Notes: generated by a model not told the origin, from the letters alone. A stretch of DNA of 63,927 bases from Pseudomonas sp. PICF141 (GCF_002286815.1 NZ_MUNM01000036.1:1-63927); one strand, 5' to 3'. Numbered from the stretch's first letter, positions 36,503 to 46,001 are shown. Program-made: numbers and translations.

Positions 36503-37504
36503 ATGGCGATCAAACAATTATTAAAACGCACCAGTGGCTGGCTTTATCTCAACTCGCCCGTAGGCCGTCACCAACTGCACGGTGCCGGGGTGATCCTGAT
36601 GCTGCATCGGGTGCTGGCCAATGACCGCGCCGCCGACCTGCCCCATCGCAATGAGCTGTGCGTGGGGCCGAAGGCCTTCGAACATCTGCTCGCCTGGTTG
36701 AAAAAAAACTTCGACTGCGTACCACTGATGGATCTCTTGCAGCCGGGCGTCATCAGCACCGGACAACCGAAAATCGCGCTGACCTTCGACGACGGCTGGC
36801 GCGACAACGCGCTGAATGCCTTCCCGTTGCTGAAAAAGAATCAGATGCCGGCGAGCATTTTTCTCTCCACCGATTTCATCGGCAGCCGTCAACGCTTCTG
36901 GTGGGAAAGCCTGGGGGAAACCCTGTGGCGCAGCCACGGTGAAAAAGCCCGGACGCATTTGATTGAATGCCTGCGACAGATCGGGCGACCGTTACCGGTG
37001 CTGCTCGATGATCTGGATGTGCAGCGCCGTAGCCTGGCGCTTTTGCACTTTCTGCACAGCCTGAAGAACCTGCCGTCGGGCGAACTGGATCGGCTCACCG
37101 ATCAATGCCCTGAGGAGTCGTTGCCCCAGGCCCTGGACTGGCATCAGGTACGCGCGATGGAAGCCAGCGGGTTGATCCGCTTCGGTCCCCACGGCGCCAG
37201 TCATGCGATTCTCACCGACCTGGACGATCAACGTCTGGATGAGGAGCTAAGCCGCAGCCGCAATGCCTTGCTCAACGGTTGCAACCGCCCGCTGCCGGTC
37301 TATTGCTACCCCAATGGCAACCATGATGCGCGGGTGCGCGAACACGTGGCGGACCACGACTTCCCCTTTGCCCTGGGCACTGACATCGGGATTTATCGTG
37401 GTCTCAGCGATCCATTGGCCTTGCCGCGAATCGGTATCAGCCATCGCACGGCGCGCAATCCGGAGTTGCTGTCCTGGCGCATCTACCGCGGAGCCCGGCC
37501 ATGA
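36503..37504 (+). CDS. Polysaccharide deacetylase (CE4, NodB fold)
   Basis: A 333-residue enzyme with the CE4 metal site: Asp96-Asp97 in ALTFDDGWRDN and His230/His234 in GPHGASHA. It should remove acetyl groups from an amino sugar of the polymer or its intermediate. There is no signal peptide and the start (MAIKQLLKRTSGWLYLNSP) is soluble, so it probably acts in the cytoplasm on lipid-linked sugar. A second, unrelated deacetylase (YdjC type) is encoded at 42694. Confidence 0.85.
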   Translation: MAIKQLLKRTSGWLYLNSPVGRHQLHGAGVILMLHRVLANDRAADLPHRNELCVGPKAFEHLLAWLKKNFDCVPLMDLLQPGVISTGQPKIALTFDDGWRDNALNAFPLLKKNQMPASIFLSTDFIGSRQRFWWESLGETLWRSHGEKARTHLIECLRQIGRPLPVLLDDLDVQRRSLALLHFLHSLKNLPSGELDRLTDQCPEESLPQALDWHQVRAMEASGLIRFGPHGASHAILTDLDDQRLDEELSRSRNALLNGCNRPLPVYCYPNGNHDARVREHVADHDFPFALGTDIGIYRGLSDPLALPRIGISHRTARNPELLSWRIYRGARP

Positions 37505-38805
37505 GTCGCAATCACTATCTCAAACATTTGGCCCTGAGCATGGGCACCAAATTGGCGATGATTGGCCTGCGGCTGCTGCGCAATGTATTGCTGGCGCGGA
37601 TTCTGGGGCCCAGCGAACGCGGTCTGTTTGCGTTGCTCAGTACCCTGCCCGATTTGATCAGCGCCGCCACCAGCGGCGGGTTGAATTCGGCGGTGGGGTA
37701 TCAGGCGGCCAAGCAACGGTCCATGGGATTGTTGTTGAGCCAGGTGCTGGTGTTCGGTTGCCTTTTGGCGGGTTTGCTGACGTTGCTGGTGGTGGCGCTG
37801 GTGCGCGAGTTCGGTGGTGAACTCGACATCACCACGCAACTGGGATTGCTCGCCTGGCTGTTGCTGCTGGCGGTGCCGCTGACCGTCCTCAAGAGCGGTC
37901 TGCTGACCTTGCACAATGCGTCGGGCGGTGTGGTGGCGTTCAATATCTTGCGGCTGGTGGAATCCCTGGCGCCATTGCTGCTGTTTCTGGCTTTGTTCTG
38001 GATGTGGAAAGACGCAGCCCTGGAAGCGGCGCTGATCAGTTGGCTGGCCGGCCTCAGCCTGGTGGTGCTGGCCGGCTGGTTCTGGCTCAGGCGTGCTCAG
38101 CCCTTGAAGTTGCAATGGGACCGTGCCAGCCAGAACGAACTGTGGCGCTACAGCGCTCGCAGCCATCCGGACCTGCTGTTCCAGCAAGTGATTCTGCGTT
38201 CCGATTACCTGTTCATCGGCGCCCTGCTCGGCAGCACCGCGTTGGGGCATTACGCCATGGCCAGCGCCGCCGCCGAATTATTACTGATCGTCCCGGAAGC
38301 AGTGACCACGCCGCTGATGAAACGCCTGCTGCAACAGGACGAAGGTATGGATCGCCTGACGCCGTTGGCGCTACGCCTGACCGCCACGGTGATGCTCGGT
38401 GCCTGCCTGACCATGGCGGTGATCGGTGAATGGCTGATCGTCACGCTGTTCGGCATTGCCTATCAACCAGCCTACCCGGCGTTACTGGCGCTGCTGCCGG
38501 GGCTGCTCGGCCTTTGCTATGCGAGCATCTTGCGCCTGGACTTGCTGGGCAAAAATCGTCCCGGCACGGTTTCGCTGTTGATGGGCCTCGGCGCGTTGCT
38601 GAACCTGGCCCTGAACCTGTTGCTGATCCCGATTTACGGCATCGTCGGCGCCGCGACGGCATCGTCCATCGCCTACCTGGCGGTCACCCTCGCGCTGCTG
38701 GTGATGTATTGCCGGTTGAGTGGCGTACCGGTCTGGCAAACCCTGATCATCCTGCCCAGCGATGTGGCTCCGATGGTTCAGATGCTGCAACGGAAATCGG
38801 CATGA
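37501..38805 (+). CDS. Wzx-like flippase
   Basis: A 434-residue, 12-14 helix membrane protein of the polysaccharide transport/MOP superfamily (MGTKLAMIGLRLLRNVLLAR at the start, RSDYLFIGALLGSTALGHYA mid-protein). It would flip the lipid-linked repeat unit to the periplasm. It overlaps the deacetylase gene (ATGA) and the next gene by four bases. Confidence 0.85.
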   Translation: MSRNHYLKHLALSMGTKLAMIGLRLLRNVLLARILGPSERGLFALLSTLPDLISAATSGGLNSAVGYQAAKQRSMGLLLSQVLVFGCLLAGLLTLLVVALVREFGGELDITTQLGLLAWLLLLAVPLTVLKSGLLTLHNASGGVVAFNILRLVESLAPLLLFLALFWMWKDAALEAALISWLAGLSLVVLAGWFWLRRAQPLKLQWDRASQNELWRYSARSHPDLLFQQVILRSDYLFIGALLGSTALGHYAMASAAAELLLIVPEAVTTPLMKRLLQQDEGMDRLTPLALRLTATVMLGACLTMAVIGEWLIVTLFGIAYQPAYPALLALLPGLLGLCYASILRLDLLGKNRPGTVSLLMGLGALLNLALNLLLIPIYGIVGAATASSIAYLAVTLALLVMYCRLSGVPVWQTLIILPSDVAPMVQMLQRKSA

Positions 38806-40721
38806 AACGCCTCTTGCTGCTGTTAAGCCTGGGCCTGGGTTTGAGCGCCCAGGCAGCGCCCATGCGCTGGGCTGATATTCGCGACGGCAGCCTGTACCTG
38901 CAACCGGATCGCCCTGACACGCTGACGGTTCGCTGGGCTCCGGCGTGGCAGGCCGATGCCAACGAGGAACGTCTGTACCTGCTCGACGGCAACGGCAACC
39001 TGAAGGGTGAACGCCTGATCGCCGCCAGTGAAACCCGAGGCCAGCAGAGTTGGCCACTGACGCCGAGTGCCGCCAGTTATCGACTGGAAGTCCCGGGCTA
39101 CAGTTTCCGCCGCTACACGATCGAACACGACGAACGCACGGTGGCGCTGTTCGCCCCGGCCAAGGTGCATTTCAGCGCCGAAACCCGCGGCGGCGATGAG
39201 CTGTATTTCAAGGTCGCGCCGGGGGAACATGCGGTCCTGGCCGGCAAATTTCACGGTGGAATCAACACCCTGCAGGCCCAGCGCGTGAGCGATAGCAAAC
39301 AGCTGTCGCTGGCGTTGAAACCCCATCGCGCCTATTGGCAGTTCGATCAAGTCGCATTGCCCGTCACGCAGGACGAACAGGTCTGGCGCCTGCGCCTGCA
39401 AGGCAGCGGCAAAGTCGCGTTCTGGCTCGATGGCACGGCGAATCTGTTTGCGCAGAAACCGCAGCAGCTCAAACCGCTGCGCGAAGACGATGGCCAGACC
39501 CGCTTGACCCTGCACAAAGAAGTGCTCGGCCCGACCCCGAACCTGGGCATTTATTTGCCCTACGTGCTGCCCCCTCAATCCAGTTTCGCAGCGCTCGACG
39601 CCCTCAAGCCTCAGGCGGGCACCTATTACAGTTTCGTTGACGTCACCGCGCAGAATCCGCATCACGAAGATGCGTTCCGCCAGCTCTATCAGAACCGCTT
39701 CGGCATCACCCAGAACCTCACGCTGTTGGCCGGCAGCCAGCGTCAGGCGGATTTGCGCGCCGACACTCAAAGCAACGCCGGCCTCGCCGCCTGGCTCGCC
39801 GCCACTCGCGCCCTCGGCGGCACCGGTACGCACTACATCGCGTTCGCCGACGAGCCGAACCTCAACTACTCGAGCTACGCCGACTACCAGTCGATTTTCA
39901 ACAGCATGGCCCGGCAGGTGCGCAGCGATCCGGCCAACGCCAGGGCCGGTGTACGCATTGCCATGCCCGCCACGTCGCGCTTCGTCAACGGCCCGTTCGC
40001 CGACAACGCCGCCGACAAGCGCGGGATCGATTGGGCACGGCGCCTGCTGGCCGAATCCGCTGATCAGATCGACGCCCTCGCCTGGCACGAATGGATGATT
40101 CGCGACCTGCTGGCGACGCGGGTCTATCGCGATAGCGTGCGTCGTGCCGCCGAGCTGGTGGGCCTCGATGCCAAAGGCCGGCCCCGCAAAGCCTTGCTGC
40201 TGGATCAAACCAACCTCTCCAGTGGTTCAAGCCTGAGCCCCTATGATCAGGAAACCCATTTTGCTTCGCTGTGGTGGACTTCGGTGGTCATCAATTCGGC
40301 GCAGGATGGGTTGCTGGACATGCTCAACTGGTTCCAGGCCGCCGACGAGCCGACCTACCCCAAAGGCATGGTGCGGGTGTTGGGCGGCGACCGTTTCGAA
40401 CTCAAGCCAGTAGGCCTGGCCCAGCAATTCATCCAGCAACACTGGCTGAAAAATGTCATGCGCCTGGACAACGACGCTTTCGAAGTCGATGTGCTGGCCA
40501 TGGCCACCGAACGCCAGCGGAGTTTATTGGGGGTCAATAAGGGGGTGCGCTTGCAGCGTGTCGATCTGAGCGGGGCGACGTGTCCGCTGGCCAAGGGAGC
40601 GCTGGTGTATTTCGGTGCCGACAACCGCAGTCGTAGCGCTCAATTCACCTGTCACGACGACCGTGTCAGCTTCGACCTGCCGGGTGAAACCCTGTTCGCC
40701 TTGAGCTGGAGCGGCTCATGA
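38802..40721 (+). CDS. Exported glycoside hydrolase-like protein of clan GH-A type
   Basis: A 639-residue protein with signal peptide MKRLLLLLSLGLGLSAQAAP. An N-terminal beta-rich part (residues 20-240) precedes a probable (beta/alpha)8 domain with AFADEPNLNYSSY, whose Glu351 fits the acid/base position of clan GH-A, and AWHEWMIRDL, whose Glu430 could be the nucleophile. PslG and AlgL show that periplasmic hydrolases or lyases often belong to exopolysaccharide operons, clearing or trimming polymer. Family membership is inferred from the motifs only. The ATG overlaps the flippase stop. Confidence 0.7.
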   Translation: MKRLLLLLSLGLGLSAQAAPMRWADIRDGSLYLQPDRPDTLTVRWAPAWQADANEERLYLLDGNGNLKGERLIAASETRGQQSWPLTPSAASYRLEVPGYSFRRYTIEHDERTVALFAPAKVHFSAETRGGDELYFKVAPGEHAVLAGKFHGGINTLQAQRVSDSKQLSLALKPHRAYWQFDQVALPVTQDEQVWRLRLQGSGKVAFWLDGTANLFAQKPQQLKPLREDDGQTRLTLHKEVLGPTPNLGIYLPYVLPPQSSFAALDALKPQAGTYYSFVDVTAQNPHHEDAFRQLYQNRFGITQNLTLLAGSQRQADLRADTQSNAGLAAWLAATRALGGTGTHYIAFADEPNLNYSSYADYQSIFNSMARQVRSDPANARAGVRIAMPATSRFVNGPFADNAADKRGIDWARRLLAESADQIDALAWHEWMIRDLLATRVYRDSVRRAAELVGLDAKGRPRKALLLDQTNLSSGSSLSPYDQETHFASLWWTSVVINSAQDGLLDMLNWFQAADEPTYPKGMVRVLGGDRFELKPVGLAQQFIQQHWLKNVMRLDNDAFEVDVLAMATERQRSLLGVNKGVRLQRVDLSGATCPLAKGALVYFGADNRSRSAQFTCHDDRVSFDLPGETLFALSWSGS

Positions 40722-40813
40722 ACACCGCCCACTTGCATCACCACGACCGTGCCGCTCTCGACCGCGCGTTTCACCACGCCAGCGGCGACCGGTCTCTGTC
40801 AGGAGGCAATGAT

Positions 40814-41503
40814 ATGAATGCCTTGGAAAAACTTCGCCAACACATCAAACGAAAAGGCCTGCGTGCAACGGTCCGGCTCCTTTGGAGGCGCTACCTGTTC
40901 GTTCACTGGGAGCTTCTGTGGATGAAGCGTGACCTCGTCAGCCCGGTACCGCCCCATCAGCTCAAGCCTTACTCACCGTTACGGTTGCAGACCATTACCG
41001 TGCACAACACCGCAGCCTTCGCCCGTCACTTTGGCGACCGGGTCACCATCATGGAAGAACTGGCCACCGAGGGTTACACCGGGCACATGTATCTGGATGG
41101 CAAAGGCGACGCAGTGGCCTTCATTTGGGGCAGCACCCGGGATTACCACGACCGGCATTTCTACGGCTGCACGTTCCCGGTAAAGCAAGGCGAATTCTTC
41201 GAGTTCGGCGGCGAACTGGCCCGCGCCTATTGGGGCACCACGCTCTCGGTGGACCTGCAACTGCGACTCTGGAAAGCCATGCAGGCCCAGGGCTGCCACA
41301 CCGTCGTGGATGTCTGCGATGCGCGCAATGTACCGGCGCTGAAACTGCACATTCGCATGGGCTATCACGAGCAAGGACGCATCCAGCACGTCTATCGATT
41401 ATTCGGTCGCTGGCGTTTCTTCCATGAGACCCGTTACAGCGACTCACGCCTGGATGCGCTGCGCAAACCGTCCCGTTCACCTGTTCCTGAGTCAATGGCG
41501 TGA
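40814..41503 (+). CDS. GNAT-type acyltransferase, copy A
   Basis: A 229-residue cytoplasmic protein with a GNAT-like C-terminal half (VVDVCDARNVPALKLHIRMG followed by YHEQGRIQHVYRLFGR). It is a paralogue of the 43568 gene, same length and similar throughout. I chose the ATG at 40814, because AGGAGG stands at 40801-40806 and because the paralogue starts at the aligned position; an ATG at 40718 overlapping the hydrolase stop would add 32 unrelated residues. Substrate unknown; acylation of a sugar in the repeat unit is likely by context. Confidence 0.75.
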   Translation: MNALEKLRQHIKRKGLRATVRLLWRRYLFVHWELLWMKRDLVSPVPPHQLKPYSPLRLQTITVHNTAAFARHFGDRVTIMEELATEGYTGHMYLDGKGDAVAFIWGSTRDYHDRHFYGCTFPVKQGEFFEFGGELARAYWGTTLSVDLQLRLWKAMQAQGCHTVVDVCDARNVPALKLHIRMGYHEQGRIQHVYRLFGRWRFFHETRYSDSRLDALRKPSRSPVPESMA

Positions 41504-41507
41504 AAAT

Positions 41508-42722
41508 ATGATGGTTCGATTCGAATGGCGCACCTCACTGTGCGCCCCGGACTTTCCGGCCGCTGCTTATGAGGCGTTGCGCAGGCGCGTGACAGACCAT
41601 ACGCCGTTCAACACGCTCGCCTGGCTGGGCGCATCCGAGCAGGCACTGACCGCCGGCGAACGCTTGCATATTCTGCTGGGCTGGCAAGGTGATGAATTGG
41701 CCTTGTGCGTGCCGCTGGTCGCGTCCGTGGAGCGCTTTGGAAGGCTGCCATTTCGGGTCTTGCATCACCTCGGTTATCCCCTCACGGATCGGCTGGCCCT
41801 GCTCACCTGCCTGGATGCCGACAGCATGCGCAAGGCGCTGGTGATCATCCGCCGTCACTTGCCCCATGCGATGCTGCAACTCAACGAATTGTCCGAACCC
41901 ATTGGCGAAGAAAGCACGCTGACCGCATGGATGGCCCACAGCTCGACCGGCGAGCGTCGCATCAGTTGCCGGGTGCCGGTGCATTTGATCAGCGACACCG
42001 ACCGCCAGGAAGTCTCCGGCGACCCGCGCTACAAACTGCGCCGGGCACGTAAACGCATTCTGGCCTATGGCGCTCATGTCCGACGCGTCATCCCTGACGC
42101 GGCCACCATCGGGCCTTTACTGCAAGCCCTGGGCGAAGTCGAAGCGCAGAGCTGGAAAGGCATCCAGGGCGTGGGGATTTTCACCAGCAACCGTAGCCGA
42201 CAATGGATCGACCTGGCCTTCACCGCCCTCGCCAGGCAGGGACTGCTGCGGGTGGTGCTGCTGGAGCTCGACGGACGTTGCATCAGCTACCGGCTCGGGT
42301 TGCTGGAACAGGGCCGGCTGTACGATTACAACCTGGCGTTCCTGCCCAAATACGCTGATCTGGGCAGCGGTCGTGTGCTGCTCGAAGAGTGGATTCGCTG
42401 GGGTCTGGACGATAACTGGCACTGGATCGACGCATCGCGAGTCAGCCTGAAGAACTCCAGCCATCAACTTCAGGAGCGCATGACCGGGCAACTGGAGCAC
42501 TGGCGCTGGAGTTTCTATTCCTGGCGCCCCAGCGGCCTCGCCTTGGGGCTGACCATGCGACTCTGGCATCAATTCAAGCCGTGGTTGAAAAAGTGGCAGG
42601 CCTGGCGGGCATCAGTTGCTCCTGCGTCCCCTTCGACACCCGCCAGTGTCGACAAAGCCTCTGCGACCACCGAAAAAAACCGGGAGGGCAAACATGCCTC
42701 GCCAAGTCATAGTCAACGCTGA
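41508..42722 (+). CDS. FemAB-like (CelD/BcsL type) acyltransferase
   Basis: A 404-residue protein with the double-GNAT domain typical of FemAB-like enzymes in exopolysaccharide operons (YKLRRARKRILAYGAHVRRV, LLELDGRCISYRLGLLEQGR, YADLGSGRVLLEEWIRWGL). Such enzymes transfer acyl or aminoacyl groups. A basic amphipathic helix precedes a low-complexity Ser/Thr tail (PASPSTPASVDKASATTEKN). The start ATG lies four bases after the copy A stop. The end overlaps the deacetylase gene by 29 bases. Confidence 0.8.
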   Translation: MMVRFEWRTSLCAPDFPAAAYEALRRRVTDHTPFNTLAWLGASEQALTAGERLHILLGWQGDELALCVPLVASVERFGRLPFRVLHHLGYPLTDRLALLTCLDADSMRKALVIIRRHLPHAMLQLNELSEPIGEESTLTAWMAHSSTGERRISCRVPVHLISDTDRQEVSGDPRYKLRRARKRILAYGAHVRRVIPDAATIGPLLQALGEVEAQSWKGIQGVGIFTSNRSRQWIDLAFTALARQGLLRVVLLELDGRCISYRLGLLEQGRLYDYNLAFLPKYADLGSGRVLLEEWIRWGLDDNWHWIDASRVSLKNSSHQLQERMTGQLEHWRWSFYSWRPSGLALGLTMRLWHQFKPWLKKWQAWRASVAPASPSTPASVDKASATTEKNREGKHASPSHSQR

Positions 42723-43506
42723 CGATTTCGGCCTCAGCCCGAGCGAAAACGCGGTGATCCTCGGCGCCTTCCAGGCTGGGGTCATCAGTTCCGCCACCGC
42801 CATGGCCAATATGCCGGCGTTCGAGGAGGCCTGCGTTCTGGCCCGGCAACCGTTGCTCCAGGGGCGAATCGGCTTGCACTTCAACCTCACCTATGGCCGG
42901 CCGTTGAGCCCCTCGATTCTCACGCGCGCGACGTTCTGTGACGGCCAGGGCATGTTCAATCTCAACCTGCCCCGCCATAGCCTCTGGCTCAACCGCCATG
43001 ATCGCGAAGCGGTGCTGGAAGAACTCCAGGCCCAATGGCAACGCTGCCTGGACAACGGCCTGCGCCCCAGCCACATCGATTCCCATCAGCACGTCCATAA
43101 CATCTGGCCCATCGGCGAAATCGTCGCGCGCTTCGCCGCCTATCAAGGGGTGCCCGTGCGACTGGCGCGTCATCTGGGAAATAACCTCAGCGTGCCCAAG
43201 CGGGTATTCAAGACATTGCTCAACCATCGATTGAGCCGCCTGGCCGGAGCGACCGCCGAATACGTATGCACGCCGGTAGACCTGCGCAACGTGACGATGC
43301 CCACCGACGGACTGCTGGAAATCGTCGTTCACCCGACCTCTATCGGCGCTGACTTTGGCGATATCTATTTAAACCCCGGAGAGTCTCTGGCTCACATCCT
43401 GGAGCTGCGTCTTCCAGGAATCCCGAGGGTGTCCTATGCCGCAGTACCCAGGACGTTCGAAGAGGAACCGCCGTACTCGATCGACCTACGAACGTTGCAA
43501 CCTTGA
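42694..43506 (+). CDS. YdjC/ChbG-like carbohydrate deacetylase
   Basis: A 270-residue enzyme of the YdjC/ChbG (HpnK-like) family: metal ligands in VNADDFGLSPS and HIDSHQHVHN, with GRIGLHFNLTYGRPLSP between. These enzymes remove N-acetyl groups from small saccharides. The ATG at 42694 has GGGAGGG upstream. Together with the CE4 protein it gives the operon two deacetylases of different folds. Confidence 0.85.
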   Translation: MPRQVIVNADDFGLSPSENAVILGAFQAGVISSATAMANMPAFEEACVLARQPLLQGRIGLHFNLTYGRPLSPSILTRATFCDGQGMFNLNLPRHSLWLNRHDREAVLEELQAQWQRCLDNGLRPSHIDSHQHVHNIWPIGEIVARFAAYQGVPVRLARHLGNNLSVPKRVFKTLLNHRLSRLAGATAEYVCTPVDLRNVTMPTDGLLEIVVHPTSIGADFGDIYLNPGESLAHILELRLPGIPRVSYAAVPRTFEEEPPYSIDLRTLQP

Positions 43507-43567
43507 TTGATCGCCGTTGAACAAAACGTTCCCCCAACCAACCCTGGCTTCAGCCTCGGAGGACTTC

Positions 43568-44257
43568 ATGAGCGCCATCGCCAAACTTTGCGAACGAATC
43601 AAACAAAAAGGCCTGCTTCATACGCTCCAGACGTTGTGGAAGCGCTATGTGTATTTGCACCGAGAGCTGTTGTGGCTGGGGCGCGATCTGGTCACACCGG
43701 TGGCGCCAAACAAACTGCGGCCCTATACCGGCTTGCGTCTGGTGACCATTACTCAGGAGAACGCCACGGCTTTCACCAAGTATTACGGTAACCGCGTCAA
43801 GGCCATGGCACAGATCGCCTCCGAAGGTCACACCGGGCACATGTATGTGGATGAGCAAGGTGATGCCGTCGGATTCATCTGGGGCAGCCTCAGTGACTAC
43901 TTTGACCAGCACTATTACGGTTGCTGGTTCAGGGTCAAACCCGGGGAGTTTTTCCAGTTCGGCGGCGAAATGATCCCTCTCTACTTCGGCTCCAGCCTGT
44001 CGGTGGACGCCCAGTACAACATCTGGGGTGCGATGCGGGCTCAAGGTTGCGAAAAGGTCATGGACGTCTGCGATGCCCGCAACATCCAGGCCATGAAAAT
44101 GCACCTGCGCATGGACTACCAGGAACAGGGACGCATCACCCACGTCTACGACCTGTTCGGCCGCTTTCGCTTCTTCCGCGAAACCTGCTACAGCGGCTCG
44201 CGGCTGACTGAACTGCGCAAACCGGCGCAATCGACGGCGACTGCGGCGCAGGCGTGA
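43568..44257 (+). CDS. GNAT-type acyltransferase, copy B
   Basis: A 229-residue paralogue of the 40814 product: MSAIAKLCERIKQKGLLHTL aligns with the start of copy A, and EGHTGHMYVDEQGDAVGFIW, VMDVCDARNIQAMKMHLRMD and QEQGRITHVYDLFGRFRFF match along the length. CGGAGGAC precedes the ATG. It is the last gene of the operon, before the terminator at 44379. The two copies bracket the FemAB-like and YdjC genes. Confidence 0.75.
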   Translation: MSAIAKLCERIKQKGLLHTLQTLWKRYVYLHRELLWLGRDLVTPVAPNKLRPYTGLRLVTITQENATAFTKYYGNRVKAMAQIASEGHTGHMYVDEQGDAVGFIWGSLSDYFDQHYYGCWFRVKPGEFFQFGGEMIPLYFGSSLSVDAQYNIWGAMRAQGCEKVMDVCDARNIQAMKMHLRMDYQEQGRITHVYDLFGRFRFFRETCYSGSRLTELRKPAQSTATAAQA

Positions 44258-44378
44258 TGGGTGGATGGGTGGATGGGAGCGATTGTTGTTGCTTGACTGA
44301 AGACAGTATCGCCGTCATCGCGGGCAAGCCCGGGTCCCACATCAGATCTTCGTTGCCATCAGGATTTTGCCAGGCAAA

Positions 44379-44406
44379 TAAAGCGGCCTCTATTCTGGCC
44401 GCTTTT
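44379..44406 (+). terminator. Terminator of the exopolysaccharide operon
   Basis: AAAGCGGCC pairs with GGCCGCTTT around an eight-base loop, followed by TT. It lies 120 bases after the last operon gene. A single REP core (GCGGGCAAGCCCGGGTCCCA) lies at about 44321-44340. Confidence 0.8.
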
Positions 44407-44474
44407 CAATTGACGTGACTGTGGATCAATACTGTTCGGAGGGAAAAACACCGGCCCCCAATGGTCAACCATTT

Positions 44475-45860
44475 TTACTCAACGGCAGGAGTTCCCAGCA
44501 CATTCAGTATCAGCGGCAATGATACCTGCGCAGGCGCAGTCCCGCGGGTGAAGCTGAATGTCACCGTCACCGTTCGGCCCAAGTTGGCGTCCACAAGCGA
44601 GGTGGGCAGCCGGATTTCCCGGGGCCTGATGTTGCCAGCCAGGACGGGAGCGGTGGTTCGCGTCCCGGCGCCCGGAGTGCCAACCCACATCACTCTGACC
44701 AAATCCCCGGGTTCCATGTCGTAGTCCAAAACGGCGGTCAGTTGGTTTATGGCAGCGGCCGGGTCCAGGTTAGTGTTGTCGGGAGCCTCTTTGATGGTCG
44801 GCGGCAATGGAAGTTGCGACGTTACCTCGATCGTCCAGGTGTTGGACACCTCACTCCCGCCATACAACGCTACGGCCGTGAAGACATGGGGCCCAATGGC
44901 CAGTTCTGCCACCGTAAGCTCCCAACGGCCGAAATCGGCCCTGACTTTGCCTTTGGAGGTTGCCCCATCAAAGAGCTCCACTTCTTCACCCGCCATCGCG
45001 GTGCCGGTTACCGTTACCGTAGAGTGAGCGGTGTTTCCAGCGTCGGGAATCTGCTGATTGCCAGAATCTCTCACTGAATCGATCACGGGTGCTGGCGGCG
45101 TTACCGGCGTACCTGTTCTGACAATGTAGTTTCGATGAGCAAACCGCTGGGCAATAGCCACATCCTGGCTCCCTTCCAGGCCGGCCATGAACTCCAGGGT
45201 CAGCAGGCTACGATCCTTGAGACCTGTCAGCAGGTTGGCGGAGTAGTTTCGCGCATAGAAGCCCTTGCTAAATTCCTGGTCGACAAGGTTGCCCGGCGCA
45301 CTCCAGTACAACTCATCGAACGCACTATCGTCGGCGTTGGTTCCTCTGAGCCGCAACCAGAAGTACTGGCCCTCAGTGAGCAAAGGCCAGGCATTGATCC
45401 GCAAGGTGAATTCAGTCAGGGCATTGACATCAAGAACTGAACCATCGCCCAAGTCGGATGCCTGCGTGATAAACGGTCTGGGCAAATCACTTTGCATGAC
45501 AGGCAACACGTACAGAATCAGTGGCTTAGAAGTCACCGGCGCCGACTCGCCTCGAACGACGGTGTAGCTCAGTTTCACCGTTTTTCCCTGATTAAAAATT
45601 ACCAGCGGCACCCCGCCTATCCCGACCGCCAATGGCCGCAGCACTCCAACCGAGAAGGGATCCGAGGTATATGAGCCAGCCCCCTCGGCACCCGCCCAGG
45701 TTATGCGAACGCTGTCCCCGGGTTCAATAGCGTATTCGATGATGATCGTGCAGCTATGCCTGAGCGCCACAGGATTCAGGAGGTCGGAGGTCGGGTTTTC
45801 GCGAATGCGGGGGGGCGGTAAGTCATCGGTGACTAGTTCAGCAGTCTGACTATTCATCAT
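44475..45860 (-). CDS. Ig-like repeat protein
   Basis: A 461-residue beta-rich protein. Residues 45-130 (EYAIEPGDSVRITWAGAEGA) and the last 95 residues (LDYDMEPGDLVRVMWVGTPG) are copies of one module; between them lies an Ig-like domain with DAGNTAHSTVTVTGTAMAG and GRWELTVAELAIGPH, like those of bacterial surface proteins. There is no signal peptide, so export would need a type I or other leaderless route, or it is cytosolic. The ATG at 45860 was chosen for AGGG upstream. Function unknown; related multi-domain proteins are frequent in this genus. Confidence 0.65.
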   Translation of the reverse strand: MMNSQTAELVTDDLPPPRIRENPTSDLLNPVALRHSCTIIIEYAIEPGDSVRITWAGAEGAGSYTSDPFSVGVLRPLAVGIGGVPLVIFNQGKTVKLSYTVVRGESAPVTSKPLILYVLPVMQSDLPRPFITQASDLGDGSVLDVNALTEFTLRINAWPLLTEGQYFWLRLRGTNADDSAFDELYWSAPGNLVDQEFSKGFYARNYSANLLTGLKDRSLLTLEFMAGLEGSQDVAIAQRFAHRNYIVRTGTPVTPPAPVIDSVRDSGNQQIPDAGNTAHSTVTVTGTAMAGEEVELFDGATSKGKVRADFGRWELTVAELAIGPHVFTAVALYGGSEVSNTWTIEVTSQLPLPPTIKEAPDNTNLDPAAAINQLTAVLDYDMEPGDLVRVMWVGTPGAGTRTTAPVLAGNIRPREIRLPTSLVDANLGRTVTVTFSFTRGTAPAQVSLPLILNVLGTPAVE

Positions 45861-46001
45861 TTCATTCCCTGTGCGTGCCAAGCCGTTACTGGCATCGACG
45901 TATCTATCAACGTCAGGTCCTGGGCATTAGCCCAAATAATTGACGTGATTGGGTTCGGCGATCTGCTAAAGCTCGAGGGGCTAACCTCACTTCAGTGTGT
46001 G

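Noticed and set aside
38430..38801. Upstream extension of the hydrolase gene
   Set aside because: It lies within the flippase gene in another frame; the ATG at 38802 starts a clear signal peptide.
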